Shown: in pieces, positions 54,496 to 63,733 of the stretch | Layout: each line of letters begins with the position of its first letter | Numbering within the stretch: the stretch's first letter is position 1 | Source: Flavobacteriaceae bacterium | GTDB lineage: Bacteria; Bacteroidota; Bacteroidia; Flavobacteriales; Flavobacteriaceae | DNA length: 64,000 bases | Assembly: GCA_014238425.1 (NCBI GenBank) | Contig: JABABD010000005.1 | Span: forward strand, 1-64,000 | Direction of reading: 5' to 3' | Made by a program: the position numbers and the translations under genes | The notes under the pieces: model-generated | Seen by the model: only the letters and a program-made list of their open reading frames with translations | What the model was told of the DNA's origin: nothing | Databases searched by the model: none

Positions 54496-55632
54496 TTGAA
54501 ACTTAACAAACAAGATATATTAAAGGCTTTAGAAACTATTTCTGCGCCAGGAGAAGGGAAAAATATGGTTGAAAGCGGGGCGGTAACCAATGTGGTAACA
54601 TTTGCAGATGAGGTAATTGTTGATATAACCATAAGTAACCCGACATTGCAAGCAAGAAAGAAAACTGAGGTAGAAATCATGAAAACGATTCATGAAAAGG
54701 TACATCAAAAAGCGCAAGTAAAAGTCAATCTCAAAGTTGATGCTCCAACGACAACTCCAACAAATGAGATTAAAGGAAAACCAATTCCTGGTATACAGAA
54801 TATAGTAGCTGTGGCTTCAGGCAAAGGAGGTGTTGGTAAATCTACGGTAACCGCTAATCTTGCAGTGACCTTGGCTAAAATGGGTTTTAAAGTAGGCATA
54901 CTTGATGCAGATATTTATGGACCTTCAATACCAATCATGTTTGATATGGAAATGGAACGCCCATTGGCAGTGACCATTGAGGGCAAATCAAAAATGAAGC
55001 CTGTTGAAAATTATGGAGTAAAAGTGCTCTCAATCGGCTTTTTTACAAAACCAGATCAAGCAGTAGTTTGGAGAGGTCCAATGGCTGCCAAAGCACTAAA
55101 TCAGATGATTTTTGACGCGCATTGGGGTGCATTGGATTTTATGTTGATTGATTTACCTCCAGGAACGGGAGATATTCATCTAAGTATTATGCAGTCATTA
55201 CCTATCACTGGTGCCGTTATTGTAAGTACACCTCAGAATGTAGCCTTAGCTGATGCTAAAAAAGGTGTTGCCATGTTTCAACAAGAAAGTATTAATGTCC
55301 CAGTTCTTGGGATTATAGAGAATATGGCCTATTTTACACCTAATGAATTACCAGATAATAAATATTATATCTTTGGAAAACAGGGCGCAAAAAATCTTGC
55401 TGAAGATTTAGTAGTGCCATTTTTAGGAGAATTACCATTAGTGCAAAGTATTAGGGAAGCCGGAGATGTTGGACGGCCAGCAGCTTTGCAAACAGCAGGC
55501 CCTTTAGAACAAGCTTTTGAGAAACTCACACAAAATGTGGTTCAAGAAGTGGTTAAACGAAATGATGATTTACCACCTACCGAAGCAATTAAGATAACAA
55601 CCATGGCTGGATGTTCAGCAGTAAAGAAATAG
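54496..55632 (+). CDS. Mrp/NBP35 family Fe-S cluster carrier ATPase
   Basis: Protein of 378 residues, start codon TTG at 54496. An N-terminal DUF59-like/MIP18 domain (QDILKALETISAPGEGKNMV) precedes the deviant Walker A of the Mrp family (ASGKGGVGKSTVTANLA) and the LIDLPPGTGDIHL loop. The CxxC of NBP35 proteins is not evident near the C-terminus; the single Cys in MAGCSAVK could be the only ligand left. It assembles or moves Fe-S clusters. NifU follows 2 bases after its stop; a TATATTTG at 54460-54467 may be its promoter element. Confidence 0.92.
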   Translation: MKLNKQDILKALETISAPGEGKNMVESGAVTNVVTFADEVIVDITISNPTLQARKKTEVEIMKTIHEKVHQKAQVKVNLKVDAPTTTPTNEIKGKPIPGIQNIVAVASGKGGVGKSTVTANLAVTLAKMGFKVGILDADIYGPSIPIMFDMEMERPLAVTIEGKSKMKPVENYGVKVLSIGFFTKPDQAVVWRGPMAAKALNQMIFDAHWGALDFMLIDLPPGTGDIHLSIMQSLPITGAVIVSTPQNVALADAKKGVAMFQQESINVPVLGIIENMAYFTPNELPDNKYYIFGKQGAKNLAEDLVVPFLGELPLVQSIREAGDVGRPAALQTAGPLEQAFEKLTQNVVQEVVKRNDDLPPTEAIKITTMAGCSAVKK

Positions 55633-55634
55633 AT

Positions 55635-55883
55635 ATGACAAAAGAAGAACTAAAACTGAATATAGAAAAGGCCTTGGATGAGATTCGTCCATTCTTGCAA
55701 AGTGATGGAGGAGATATTTCATTGGTGTCCATTGAGGATGGTAAGTTTGTAAAAGTGCAGTTAGAAGGTGCTTGCACATCATGTAGTGTCAATCAAATGA
55801 CATTAAAATCTGGTGTTGAGATGACTATCAAAAAGTATGCGCCTCAAATAGAGCAAGTCATTAGTATTGACAACCTAGCATGA
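55635..55883 (+). CDS. NifU family Fe-S scaffold (C-terminal domain type)
   Basis: Start chosen at 55635 (MTKEELKLNIEKALDEIRPF), just after the Mrp stop; the frame extends into Mrp if read from 55611. 82 residues, the NifU C-terminal domain alone with the CxxC cluster site (ACTSCSVNQMT, C47 and C50) and QSDGGDISLV. It holds a cluster for transfer to targets; with Mrp upstream this is an Fe-S maturation pair. Confidence 0.93.
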   Translation: MTKEELKLNIEKALDEIRPFLQSDGGDISLVSIEDGKFVKVQLEGACTSCSVNQMTLKSGVEMTIKKYAPQIEQVISIDNLA

Positions 55884-55933
55884 TATGTGTCACGAAACAC
55901 TAGTATATCTTTGTTTCCCCTAATTGAATATTA

Positions 55934-57001
55934 ATGATTAAAACCGACATACTTATAATTGGTGCAGGTCCTACAGGTTTATTTACTGTATTTGAAGCTG
56001 GACTCCTAAAGTTGAAATGCCACTTAATTGATGCTCTGCCACAACCAGGTGGGCAGTGTTCAGAGATTTATCCTAAAAAGCCTATTTACGATATTCCCGG
56101 ATTTCCAGAGATATTGGCTGGAGATTTAACAGATAATTTATTAGAACAATGCAAACAGTTTGAACCTGGATTTACACTAGGTGAACGGGCAGAGACTATA
56201 GAAAAACAAGAAGATGGTGATTTTATTGTAACTACTAATAAAGGGACACAACACCAAGCTCCAGTTGTGGCTATTGCTGGAGGATTAGGAAGTTTTGAGC
56301 CTCGTAAGCCCTTGATTCATAATATTACTGATTTTGAGGATAAAGGTGTAGAGTACATAATTAAGAACCCTGAAATTTATAAAGACAAAAAAGTTGTTAT
56401 TGCAGGCGGAGGAGATTCTGCATTGGATTGGAGTATTTTTTTGAGCGATGTTGCTAGTGAAGTTACATTAATTCATAGACGAAATGAATTTCGTGGACAC
56501 TTGGATTCTGTTGATAAGGTTCAAGAATTAAAAGATAATGGAAAAATAAGCCTCATAACACCTGCCCAAATAATTGGTATCATTGGCGACCAGAAAGTAG
56601 ATGGGGTTGTGATTAAACAATCGGATAATATCCATATAGAAAAAGAATACGTTTTAGAGACCGATCATTTCATTCCATTGTTCGGACTTTCACCTAAACT
56701 TGGTCCAATCGCTAATTGGGGATTGGAGATAGAGAAGAATGCTATTAAAGTAAACAATGCCTTGGATTATCAAACTAACATCCCAGGTATCTTTGCTATT
56801 GGAGATGTAAATACCTACCCAGGAAAATTAAAATTAATCCTCTGTGGTTTCCATGAAGCAACACTAATGTGTCAAGCGGCGTATCAAATTATAAATCCTG
56901 GCAAGAAATATGTAATGAAGTATACAACCGTCAGCGGAATTGATGGTTTTGATGGTACTCGTAAAGAAGCGCCAAAAGCTGTTGTTAAGAAAATAGAATA
57001 G
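55934..57001 (+). CDS. Ferredoxin-NADP reductase, thioredoxin-reductase-like (type 2)
   Basis: Protein of 355 residues. FAD motif IIGAGPTGLFTVFEAG, NADPH motif VVIAGGGDSALDWSIF and C-terminal FAIGDVNTYPGK. There is no CxxC redox pair of thioredoxin reductase, which supports the ferredoxin/flavodoxin reductase group (YumC type). It overlaps the ferredoxin gene at the stop (57001), so enzyme and electron partner are co-translated. Confidence 0.93.
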   Translation: MIKTDILIIGAGPTGLFTVFEAGLLKLKCHLIDALPQPGGQCSEIYPKKPIYDIPGFPEILAGDLTDNLLEQCKQFEPGFTLGERAETIEKQEDGDFIVTTNKGTQHQAPVVAIAGGLGSFEPRKPLIHNITDFEDKGVEYIIKNPEIYKDKKVVIAGGGDSALDWSIFLSDVASEVTLIHRRNEFRGHLDSVDKVQELKDNGKISLITPAQIIGIIGDQKVDGVVIKQSDNIHIEKEYVLETDHFIPLFGLSPKLGPIANWGLEIEKNAIKVNNALDYQTNIPGIFAIGDVNTYPGKLKLILCGFHEATLMCQAAYQIINPGKKYVMKYTTVSGIDGFDGTRKEAPKAVVKKIE

Positions 57002-57333
57002 TGGAACAGGATATTATAATTAAAATAACCGATAGAGAAGGTGCTACGCATGAAGTCATAGCCCCTACAGATATGGCTATGAATCTTATGGAAGTGGTTC
57101 GTTCCTATGAACTAGCTCCAGAAGGTACAATTGGTATTTGTGGAGGTATGGCTATGTGTGCTTCTTGTCAATGTTATGTACTATCAAATCATGAGCTCCC
57201 AGAAATGCAAGATGACGAAGATGCAATGCTAGCTGAAGCTTTTTACGTTAAAGACATTAGTCGTTTAGGTTGCCAGATACAAATGACTCCGCAGATGAAT
57301 GGTCTTGAAGTGGAACTGGCGCCAGAGAGTTAG
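57001..57333 (+). CDS. 2Fe-2S ferredoxin (adrenodoxin type)
   Basis: Protein of 110 residues starting with GTG. Cluster ligands C47, C53, C56 and C91 fit the C-x5-C-x2-C-xn-C adrenodoxin pattern (IGICGGMAMCASCQCYV), with an extra C58. The acidic patch DDEDAM matches reductase-binding parts. It should take electrons from the reductase encoded upstream. It ends one base before the stop of the opposing phosphoesterase. Confidence 0.93.
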   Translation: MEQDIIIKITDREGATHEVIAPTDMAMNLMEVVRSYELAPEGTIGICGGMAMCASCQCYVLSNHELPEMQDDEDAMLAEAFYVKDISRLGCQIQMTPQMNGLEVELAPES

Positions 57334-57334
57334 G

Positions 57335-58234
57335 TTATTCTGTTTTATAATCCGTCAATTTTTGAGGACCTTCTAATAACACTCGTACAATTTTTAATGT
57401 ACCATCATCACTAGTAGCAATTTGCCACTTAATAAGTGATATTTTGCCGTTTTCTATCTCAATGCCTGTAATACTTCGTGGGTGTACGCAACTTCCATCG
57501 TTAAAGAATGCCAAATCACCTGGCTCTGGAAATCTTGGCCTGTGCGTATGTCCAACGATGGTCAATCGGTTCTTGTTTTCTGCAATCCACTTTTTTATAC
57601 GACGCTCAACTTTAATAAGTTCTTTGTAATTTTTTGCAGGACTTGTTGGATCTGCAATGCCCATGACATTAAGAGGTTTCCATAGGACTCTGACCATAAA
57701 ACGACTCCACTTCCAGAAGATATAATTCCACCAGTCGCCTTGATGACCATGTGTTAAAAACAGTTCTTGTTGTGTGTTTTTATGTTTCAAAACAAGGCCT
57801 TCATGGTAGATAATTCCTGGAAACAAAGGCATATCTTCTCCTGTCTTTGCGTCGAAATAAGTGTATAGATGTTTTTCTACATAACTCTGATTACGATATA
57901 CCATATCATGGTTTCCCCAAATCATATGTAGCCGCTCTTGATTAAAAAAGAGACGTAACAATTCGTAAACATTCTTATGTGCATTCAAAATAGATTCGAA
58001 CGACAGGTTTTCCCATAGTTCATCACCATCACCTATTTCACAGTAACTAAAACCTTCAGCGTAATAATGCTTTAATGCATGAAAATATATGTTGCGATTG
58101 TTGGCAAAATCATCGGCAAAACTATTATCGCCACGATGACAATCGCTAAAAAGAATAAATTTGGACGAATCGTCAAAGGAGATGATTTTGGCATTATTAT
58201 ATGCACGATCTAATCGTTTTTTTGCTGAAAACAT
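57335..58234 (-). CDS. Metallophosphoesterase
   Basis: Start preferred at 58234 (MFSAKKRLDRAYNNAK) over the ATG at 58252. About 299 residues. Calcineurin-like phosphoesterase blocks: FSDCHRGDNSF, GDGDELWE, WGNHDMVY, THGHQGDWW and GHTHRPRF. Resembles UDP-2,3-diacylglucosamine hydrolase (LpxH) relatives in layout but the full set of LpxH residues is not evident, so the substrate is open. Confidence 0.88.
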   Translation of the reverse strand: MFSAKKRLDRAYNNAKIISFDDSSKFILFSDCHRGDNSFADDFANNRNIYFHALKHYYAEGFSYCEIGDGDELWENLSFESILNAHKNVYELLRLFFNQERLHMIWGNHDMVYRNQSYVEKHLYTYFDAKTGEDMPLFPGIIYHEGLVLKHKNTQQELFLTHGHQGDWWNYIFWKWSRFMVRVLWKPLNVMGIADPTSPAKNYKELIKVERRIKKWIAENKNRLTIVGHTHRPRFPEPGDLAFFNDGSCVHPRSITGIEIENGKISLIKWQIATSDDGTLKIVRVLLEGPQKLTDYKTE

Positions 58235-58260
58235 AGGTATAAATGTAAACAAAATCGCAT

Positions 58261-58292
58261 AAAAAAAGACCTCTATTAAATAGAAGTCTTTT
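58261..58292 (-). terminator. Terminator after the acyl-CoA dehydrogenase gene
   Basis: AAAAGACCTCTATT pairs with AATAGAAGTCTTTT with one mismatch (positions near 58265-58292); on the minus strand a T run (plus-strand A run at 58261-58267) follows. It separates gcdH from the phosphoesterase gene. Confidence 0.75.
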
Positions 58293-58337
58293 AATGTTTT
58301 TTACGCTCGAGTGAGATAATTAAATAAGCCTTAGGCT

Positions 58338-59516
58338 TTACTTAAATGCATTCAAGCCGGTAACATCCAAGCCAGTGATAAGCAAATGTATATCATGAGT
58401 ACCTTCGTAAGTGATCACACTTTCTAGATTCATAGAGTGGCGCATAATACTGTATTCTCCAGTAATGCCCATACCACCCAACATTTGTCTTGCTTCTCTA
58501 GCAATAGTTATCGCCATGTCTACATTGTTTCGTTTTGCCATCGATATTTGTGCTGATGTAGCTGTACCTGCTTCTCGCATGACACCTAATCTCCAAGCCA
58601 ATAATTGCGCTTTAGTGATTTCAGTTATCATTTCTGCCAATTTTTTTTGTTGCAACTGAAATTGTCCAATCGGTTTCCCAAATTGTATACGCTCTTTACT
58701 ATATCTTAAAGCGGTATCATAGCAATCCATGGCTGCTCCAATAGCGCCCCAAGCAATACCGTAACGAGCAGAATCCAAGCAGCCAAGAGGTGCTCCCAAT
58801 CCTGATTTGTTCGGTAAAAGATTTTCTTTTGGAATCTTTACATTATCAAAAATCAACTCGCCTGTGGCACTGGCACGAAGTGACCACTTACCATGAGTCT
58901 CAGGTGTTGAGAACCCTTCCATACCTCGTTCAACAATCAACCCGTGAATTCGTCCAGATTCATCTTTTGCCCAAACAACCGCTACTTGACAAAAAGGAGC
59001 ATTTGAAATCCACATTTTTGCACCATTTAATAAATAATGGTCTCCCATATCCTTAAAATTAGTGGTCATCCCACTTGGATTACTACCATGATCTGGCTCT
59101 GTAAGTCCAAAGGATCCTATCCACTCACCTGACGCTAATTTGGGAAGGTACTTTTGACGCTGTTCTTCGTTACCGTATTTCCAGATAGGGTACATCACTA
59201 ATGACGATTGTACAGAAGCTGTACTTCGCACTCCAGAATCGCCACGTTCTATTTCCTGCATAATCAAACCATAAGAGATTTGATCCAATCCAGCACCACC
59301 ATATTCTTCAGGAATGTAAGGTCCAAAGGCACCGATTTCTGCCAACCCATTAATAATTTGAGTAGGGAATTCTGCCTTTTGGGCATAGTCCTCAATGATT
59401 GGCGAAACGTCACGTTTTACCCATTCGCGGGCCGCGTCACGTACCAATTTATGTTCGTCTGAAAGTAATTCGTCAAGATTATAATAATCAGGTGCTTCGA
59501 AAAGATCCGGTTTCAT
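58338..59516 (-). CDS. Glutaryl-CoA dehydrogenase-like acyl-CoA dehydrogenase
   Basis: Protein of 392 residues. FAD-dependent acyl-CoA dehydrogenase with SFGLTEPDHGSNPSGM, KMWISNAPFCQVAVVWAKD, RIQFGKPIGQFQLQQKKLAEM and the catalytic Glu in VITYEGTHDIHLLI. The pattern favours glutaryl-CoA dehydrogenase (GcdH), which oxidises and decarboxylates glutaryl-CoA from lysine and tryptophan breakdown. It stands alone with its own terminator. Confidence 0.9.
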   Translation of the reverse strand: MKPDLFEAPDYYNLDELLSDEHKLVRDAAREWVKRDVSPIIEDYAQKAEFPTQIINGLAEIGAFGPYIPEEYGGAGLDQISYGLIMQEIERGDSGVRSTASVQSSLVMYPIWKYGNEEQRQKYLPKLASGEWIGSFGLTEPDHGSNPSGMTTNFKDMGDHYLLNGAKMWISNAPFCQVAVVWAKDESGRIHGLIVERGMEGFSTPETHGKWSLRASATGELIFDNVKIPKENLLPNKSGLGAPLGCLDSARYGIAWGAIGAAMDCYDTALRYSKERIQFGKPIGQFQLQQKKLAEMITEITKAQLLAWRLGVMREAGTATSAQISMAKRNNVDMAITIAREARQMLGGMGITGEYSIMRHSMNLESVITYEGTHDIHLLITGLDVTGLNAFK

Positions 59517-59660
59517 GAAAATATATTTAGTTATATATTACGTGTTATGATGTAACAATTAATGAGACCTGTTGCCAAATACTCATTATGGGCCAAAGGT
59601 AATTAATGCTATTAATTACTTAAAGTTTTAAGTAAAAAATATTTGCAAGAAAATAATGAG

Positions 59661-60749
59661 TTATTGATTTAAGAATTTAGCAATCAATCTATGAAAATGA
59701 TGCACGCCTTTTTCTCTTGTTGGTGAAAATCGACCAGCTTTATAAAATGAAGAGCGAACACCTTTTTGTACGTTTTCGACAACAAATTCATCTTCACGTT
59801 CCACTTTATCAATAGCACTTCCTGCACCTTTTGCTATTTTACTTTCATCATATACATAACTTAAAAACGACACTTTGGTGGTATTGACATCGATTGGTCG
59901 TACTATGTTGATAGATAATCCCCAAGGATAAAAGTTAAACATCATATTAGGGAACACCCAATAATAGTACGCAGCAACATTCTTTCCGAAATCAGGATGA
60001 CCTTCTGGTAGATTAAAAACTTCTGTGGCATCGTTGGCATAACCAATTTGAAGATTGCAGTATTCATATATTTCGGTAGTATAGTCACCATAATCTAACA
60101 CCTCATTTAAGCCTTCATGAACAAACGGAATATGAAACCCCTCCAAGTAATTATCACAATACAAGGCCCAATGTGCATGAACTAAATAGTCTTTAGAGCG
60201 AGACTCATTATATGAGAATTCGTGTAGTGGCAAGAACCCAACACGCTCACTCATTTTGTCTATTACTTTTTCGAAATCAAAGGTTGGATTCAATCCTACG
60301 AATAACAATGGCCCCCATTTTTTTAACGGAAATTTGTTTAAGTTATCACAAGGTCTTGGAAAATCTTCGGCATCTTTGAATTCTGGCATATGCTCAAACT
60401 TTCCATTAAGATCAAAACGCCTACCATGATACATACAGGTCAATTTCTTCGATTTACCTGGGTTAAGCGCTACCAAATTTCCACGGTGCGTGCACACGTT
60501 TGTTAAACAGCTAATCTTATCTTCTGCATTTCGAGTGAGTACCATGGGTTCAGTTAAGTAACTGTCTAATAAAACAAATGGATGAACAGACTGTGGAAGC
60601 TTTACTAAATTTTCGTCTCCGATCCATTGCCAAGATTTCAAGAAGATATGTTCCTTGATAACTTCAAACACATCTTTATCTCTGTAAAAAGACGCAGGAA
60701 GTGTTTCGGCTTTTGTGATATCTGAGTCAATATTGAAGTGCTTTGCCAT
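59661..60749 (-). CDS. Rieske non-heme iron oxygenase alpha subunit (choline-monooxygenase-like)
   Basis: Start at 60749 (MAKHFNIDSDI); the in-frame ATG at 60809 adds 20 residues without similarity. About 362 residues. Rieske 2Fe-2S ligands CTH (86-88) and CMYH (105-108), then the mononuclear iron motif DNYLEGFHIPFVHEGL with two His. The layout is close to choline/carnitine-type monooxygenases rather than aromatic-ring dioxygenases with a beta subunit, and none is adjacent. Substrate not proved; a quaternary amine is one possibility. Confidence 0.88.
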   Translation of the reverse strand: MAKHFNIDSDITKAETLPASFYRDKDVFEVIKEHIFLKSWQWIGDENLVKLPQSVHPFVLLDSYLTEPMVLTRNAEDKISCLTNVCTHRGNLVALNPGKSKKLTCMYHGRRFDLNGKFEHMPEFKDAEDFPRPCDNLNKFPLKKWGPLLFVGLNPTFDFEKVIDKMSERVGFLPLHEFSYNESRSKDYLVHAHWALYCDNYLEGFHIPFVHEGLNEVLDYGDYTTEIYEYCNLQIGYANDATEVFNLPEGHPDFGKNVAAYYYWVFPNMMFNFYPWGLSINIVRPIDVNTTKVSFLSYVYDESKIAKGAGSAIDKVEREDEFVVENVQKGVRSSFYKAGRFSPTREKGVHHFHRLIAKFLNQ

Positions 60750-60830
60750 TCTTAACTTAATTGTATATTGCAAATAGGTGTCTAAATTTAAGTAATTAAT
60801 GTGTAACAACTCAAAAGCAAGTAATAAGTA

Positions 60831-62138
60831 ATGGGTGATAAGTTTTCAAAAATTGGATTATTAGCAGCTACTTCATTGGTAGTTGGTAATATGATTGGTG
60901 CTGGTATTTTTGTTTTACCAGCTGCTTTAGCAAAATATGGAAGCATTAGTCTTTTGGGTTGGTTCTTGACTGCGGCGGGAGCTTTAGTCTTGGCGAAGGT
61001 GTTTAGCAACTTCAGTAAGATAATAACTAATAAAAGTGGAGGACCCTATGCTTATTCTAGAGCAGGTTTTGGCGATTTTATTGGGTTCTTAGTAGCGTGG
61101 GGATATTGGATTTCTATTTGGATAACCAATAGCGCCATTGCTATTGCTATTGTCAGTGCTTTGAGTTTCTTTTTCCCGTCATTGGCAAGCAATTCGTTGT
61201 ATTCCATTAGCTTAGGATTGGCCTTTATTTGGCTGTTTACATGGGTAAATGCTAAAGGAGTTAAAACGTCTGGTAGAATTCAGATTATTACGACCATTAT
61301 GAAACTCTTGCCTTTGGTGTTTGTTATCCTTCTTGGGTTTTTCTTTTTTAGCTTTGATAATTTTCCTGAATTTAATGTAACCTCAGAGAGTAATATTGCT
61401 ACAATATCTATTGTAGCTACCTTAACCTTGTATGCTTTCTTGGGAATTGAGAGTGCCACGATTCCTGCTGAAAATATTGAAAACCCTAAAGTCACGGTTC
61501 CGAAGGCTACAATGCTCGGGACAATAATAGCAACATTGGTTTACATTTTTGGAACTGTTGTGTTGTTTGGAATTGTTCCTAACGAGACATTACAAAACTC
61601 TCCAACGCCATTTGCCGAAGCCGCAGAAATGATTGGAGGCACTTATGCCGGATATTTTGTAGCAGCAGGTGCAGCCATTGCGGCCATTGGAGCTTTGAAT
61701 GGATGGATTTTGGTGTCAGGTCAAATTCCAATGGCAACGGCTAAAGACAAATTATTTCCTAGAGTTTTTAAGAGGGAAAACAAAAATGGCGCTCCTGTAA
61801 TAGGTTTGATTATTGGAAGCGTCTTGTCTTCTATAGTTATGTTCATGAATTATTCTGATAATCTCGTAAATCAGTTTGAATTTATGGTGCTGCTTACAAC
61901 TCTAACATGCCTAGTGCCGTATTTGTTTACAGCAGCGGCCTATATTTTGGTTGTCATTGACAAGAAGCTAGATTTAAAAAACCAATCCTTACCAATAGGA
62001 TTGTCTTTCCTAGGGTTTCTATACGCATTTTGGGCTATTTACGGATCTGGAAGCGATACTGTTTTTTATGGGTTCTTGTTGTTGCTATTAGGAATTCCTT
62101 TTTATATGTTAATGAAGTGGAACAATAGAAATCAGTAA
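60831..62138 (+). CDS. APC family amino acid permease
   Basis: Protein of 435 residues with about twelve membrane helices and the APC opening motif SLVVGNMIGAGIFVLPAALAK plus ATIPAENIENPKVTVPKAT. The pattern is near the AdiC/PotE basic amino-acid and polyamine antiporter group. Its stop is followed immediately by the start of the DDAH-like gene, so the pair is one operon. Confidence 0.9.
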   Translation: MGDKFSKIGLLAATSLVVGNMIGAGIFVLPAALAKYGSISLLGWFLTAAGALVLAKVFSNFSKIITNKSGGPYAYSRAGFGDFIGFLVAWGYWISIWITNSAIAIAIVSALSFFFPSLASNSLYSISLGLAFIWLFTWVNAKGVKTSGRIQIITTIMKLLPLVFVILLGFFFFSFDNFPEFNVTSESNIATISIVATLTLYAFLGIESATIPAENIENPKVTVPKATMLGTIIATLVYIFGTVVLFGIVPNETLQNSPTPFAEAAEMIGGTYAGYFVAAGAAIAAIGALNGWILVSGQIPMATAKDKLFPRVFKRENKNGAPVIGLIIGSVLSSIVMFMNYSDNLVNQFEFMVLLTTLTCLVPYLFTAAAYILVVIDKKLDLKNQSLPIGLSFLGFLYAFWAIYGSGSDTVFYGFLLLLLGIPFYMLMKWNNRNQ

Positions 62139-63017
62139 ATGAAAACAACGCATCATTCAGAGTATTTAAAATTAGAATCTGTCTATATAAAAAAGGTTAA
62201 AGACGCCTTTATTTCAGATGAGGTCATAAGTGAACAATGGAAGACATTAAACTACATAAGTCAGCCTAATCTTCAAAAGTCAATTATGGAGTATGTTAAT
62301 TTTGAAAATTTTTTAGGAAAAGAAACTTCAGAACTACATTATTTTCCATTGGATAAAAATGTAACTATGGATTCCATCTATTGCAGAGATGCTTCTATTG
62401 CGACAAACTTCGGAATTATCTTGTGTAATATGGGTAAATCAGGGAGAATTAATGAGCCCCAATCTCAAAAGAAAGCATATAATGATAGTGGTATAGATAT
62501 TCTTGGAGAAATCTCTTTACCTGGTACGATTGAAGGCGGCGATGTTGCTTGGTTAGATGAAAAAACATTGGCTGTTGGGTTGACTTATAGAACCAATCAA
62601 GAAGGGATTAATCAATTAAAGCAACTACTTGAACCTAAAGGAATAGACGTTTTAGTCGCTGATTTACCGCACTACAAAGGCAAAGAAGACGTGTTTCATT
62701 TAATGTCAATATTAAGTCCGGTAGATAAGGATTTGGCTGTTGTATATTCTCCTTTAATGCCTATTAGATTTAGAGATGAACTTACAAGCAGAGGTTTTGA
62801 CCTTATAGAAGTTCCAGATGATGAATTTGAATCTATGGGGTGCAATGTTTTGGCAATGGCTCCTAGAAAATGCTTAATGGTAGCTGGTAACCCAAAAACC
62901 TACAATGCACTTATTAAAGCTGGTTGTGAGGTTGCTGAGTATAAGGGCGAACATATTAGCGTTATGGGTGGTGGTGGACCAACCTGTTTAACACGTCCAA
63001 TGTTAAGAAGTTATTAA
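62139..63017 (+). CDS. Dimethylarginine dimethylaminohydrolase (DDAH)/arginine deiminase family hydrolase
   Basis: Protein of 292 residues. The pentein fold appears in MDSIYCRDASIAT, the substrate loop SLPGTIEGGDVAWLD, a His in EDVFHLMSIL (H187) and the catalytic Cys in GGGGPTCLTRP (C283). DDAH proteins release citrulline from methylated arginine; arginine deiminase-like members use free arginine. It starts at the base after the permease stop, so import and hydrolysis of a guanidino compound is the likely role. It ends two bases before the stop of the opposing methyltransferase. Confidence 0.88.
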   Translation: MKTTHHSEYLKLESVYIKKVKDAFISDEVISEQWKTLNYISQPNLQKSIMEYVNFENFLGKETSELHYFPLDKNVTMDSIYCRDASIATNFGIILCNMGKSGRINEPQSQKKAYNDSGIDILGEISLPGTIEGGDVAWLDEKTLAVGLTYRTNQEGINQLKQLLEPKGIDVLVADLPHYKGKEDVFHLMSILSPVDKDLAVVYSPLMPIRFRDELTSRGFDLIEVPDDEFESMGCNVLAMAPRKCLMVAGNPKTYNALIKAGCEVAEYKGEHISVMGGGGPTCLTRPMLRSY

Positions 63018-63019
63018 AC

Positions 63020-63733
63020 TTACATTTTCTGGTAGAAATCCTTAGTTAAACCTATATAGTCCTGAGTATACTTATGACGCTCTGTTTCAATAGTCAGTTC
63101 TTTTGTTTCCACATTATTTTCGACAAACGAAAACTCCAACAAGCTTCGTTTAATTTCTGAAGTTGAATTACCACGAACTCGTAAAATATCATTTATATAT
63201 AGCCCGGTTTTTAAAGCTAAATCAATAAATCGATTTTCTTCTTTAAACGGAATGATAACTGAAAATTTTCCAATGTCTGAAAGCAATTTAGATACACATG
63301 GAATTAAATGCTCAAAAGGCATGGCGTCTTGAAACCTAGCTAAATCTCTAGACGCATCTGAAGTTTTATAATCTTCTGAATAAAAAGGTGGATTACATAC
63401 AACTAAGTCGTAAGTATCATCAATTTCTTCGGCAAACTCTTGAAGAGAAGCATGATAACAGAACAGTCTGTCTGACCACTCTGAGTTTTCAAAATTATCA
63501 ACACATTGTTCGTAGGCATTATCATCTATCTCAATAGCTTCAATGACCTCTGCTGAACTTCTCTGTGCTAACATCAAAGAGATAATACCTGTACCTGCAC
63601 CAATATCTAAAATGCTAAATGGATTGAGCCGTATAGATGCCCATGCGCCAAGGAGCACCGCATCGGTTCCAATTTTCATAGCACATTTATCTTGCTGTAC
63701 TTCGAATTGTTTGAATGTGAAAGGCTTGGACAT
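63020..63733 (-). CDS. tRNA1(Val) (adenine(37)-N6)-methyltransferase
   Basis: Protein of 237 residues, TrmN6/YfiC group. SAM motif ILDIGAGTGIISLMLAQRS and the catalytic NPPF (VVCNPPFYSEDYK) for N6-adenine methylation; FKQFEVQQDKCAMKIGTDAVLLGA is the characteristic N-terminus. It methylates A37 of tRNA1(Val). Its ATG overlaps the TAA of rimM by one base, so they are co-translated. Confidence 0.9.
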   Translation of the reverse strand: MSKPFTFKQFEVQQDKCAMKIGTDAVLLGAWASIRLNPFSILDIGAGTGIISLMLAQRSSAEVIEAIEIDDNAYEQCVDNFENSEWSDRLFCYHASLQEFAEEIDDTYDLVVCNPPFYSEDYKTSDASRDLARFQDAMPFEHLIPCVSKLLSDIGKFSVIIPFKEENRFIDLALKTGLYINDILRVRGNSTSEIKRSLLEFSFVENNVETKELTIETERHKYTQDYIGLTKDFYQKM

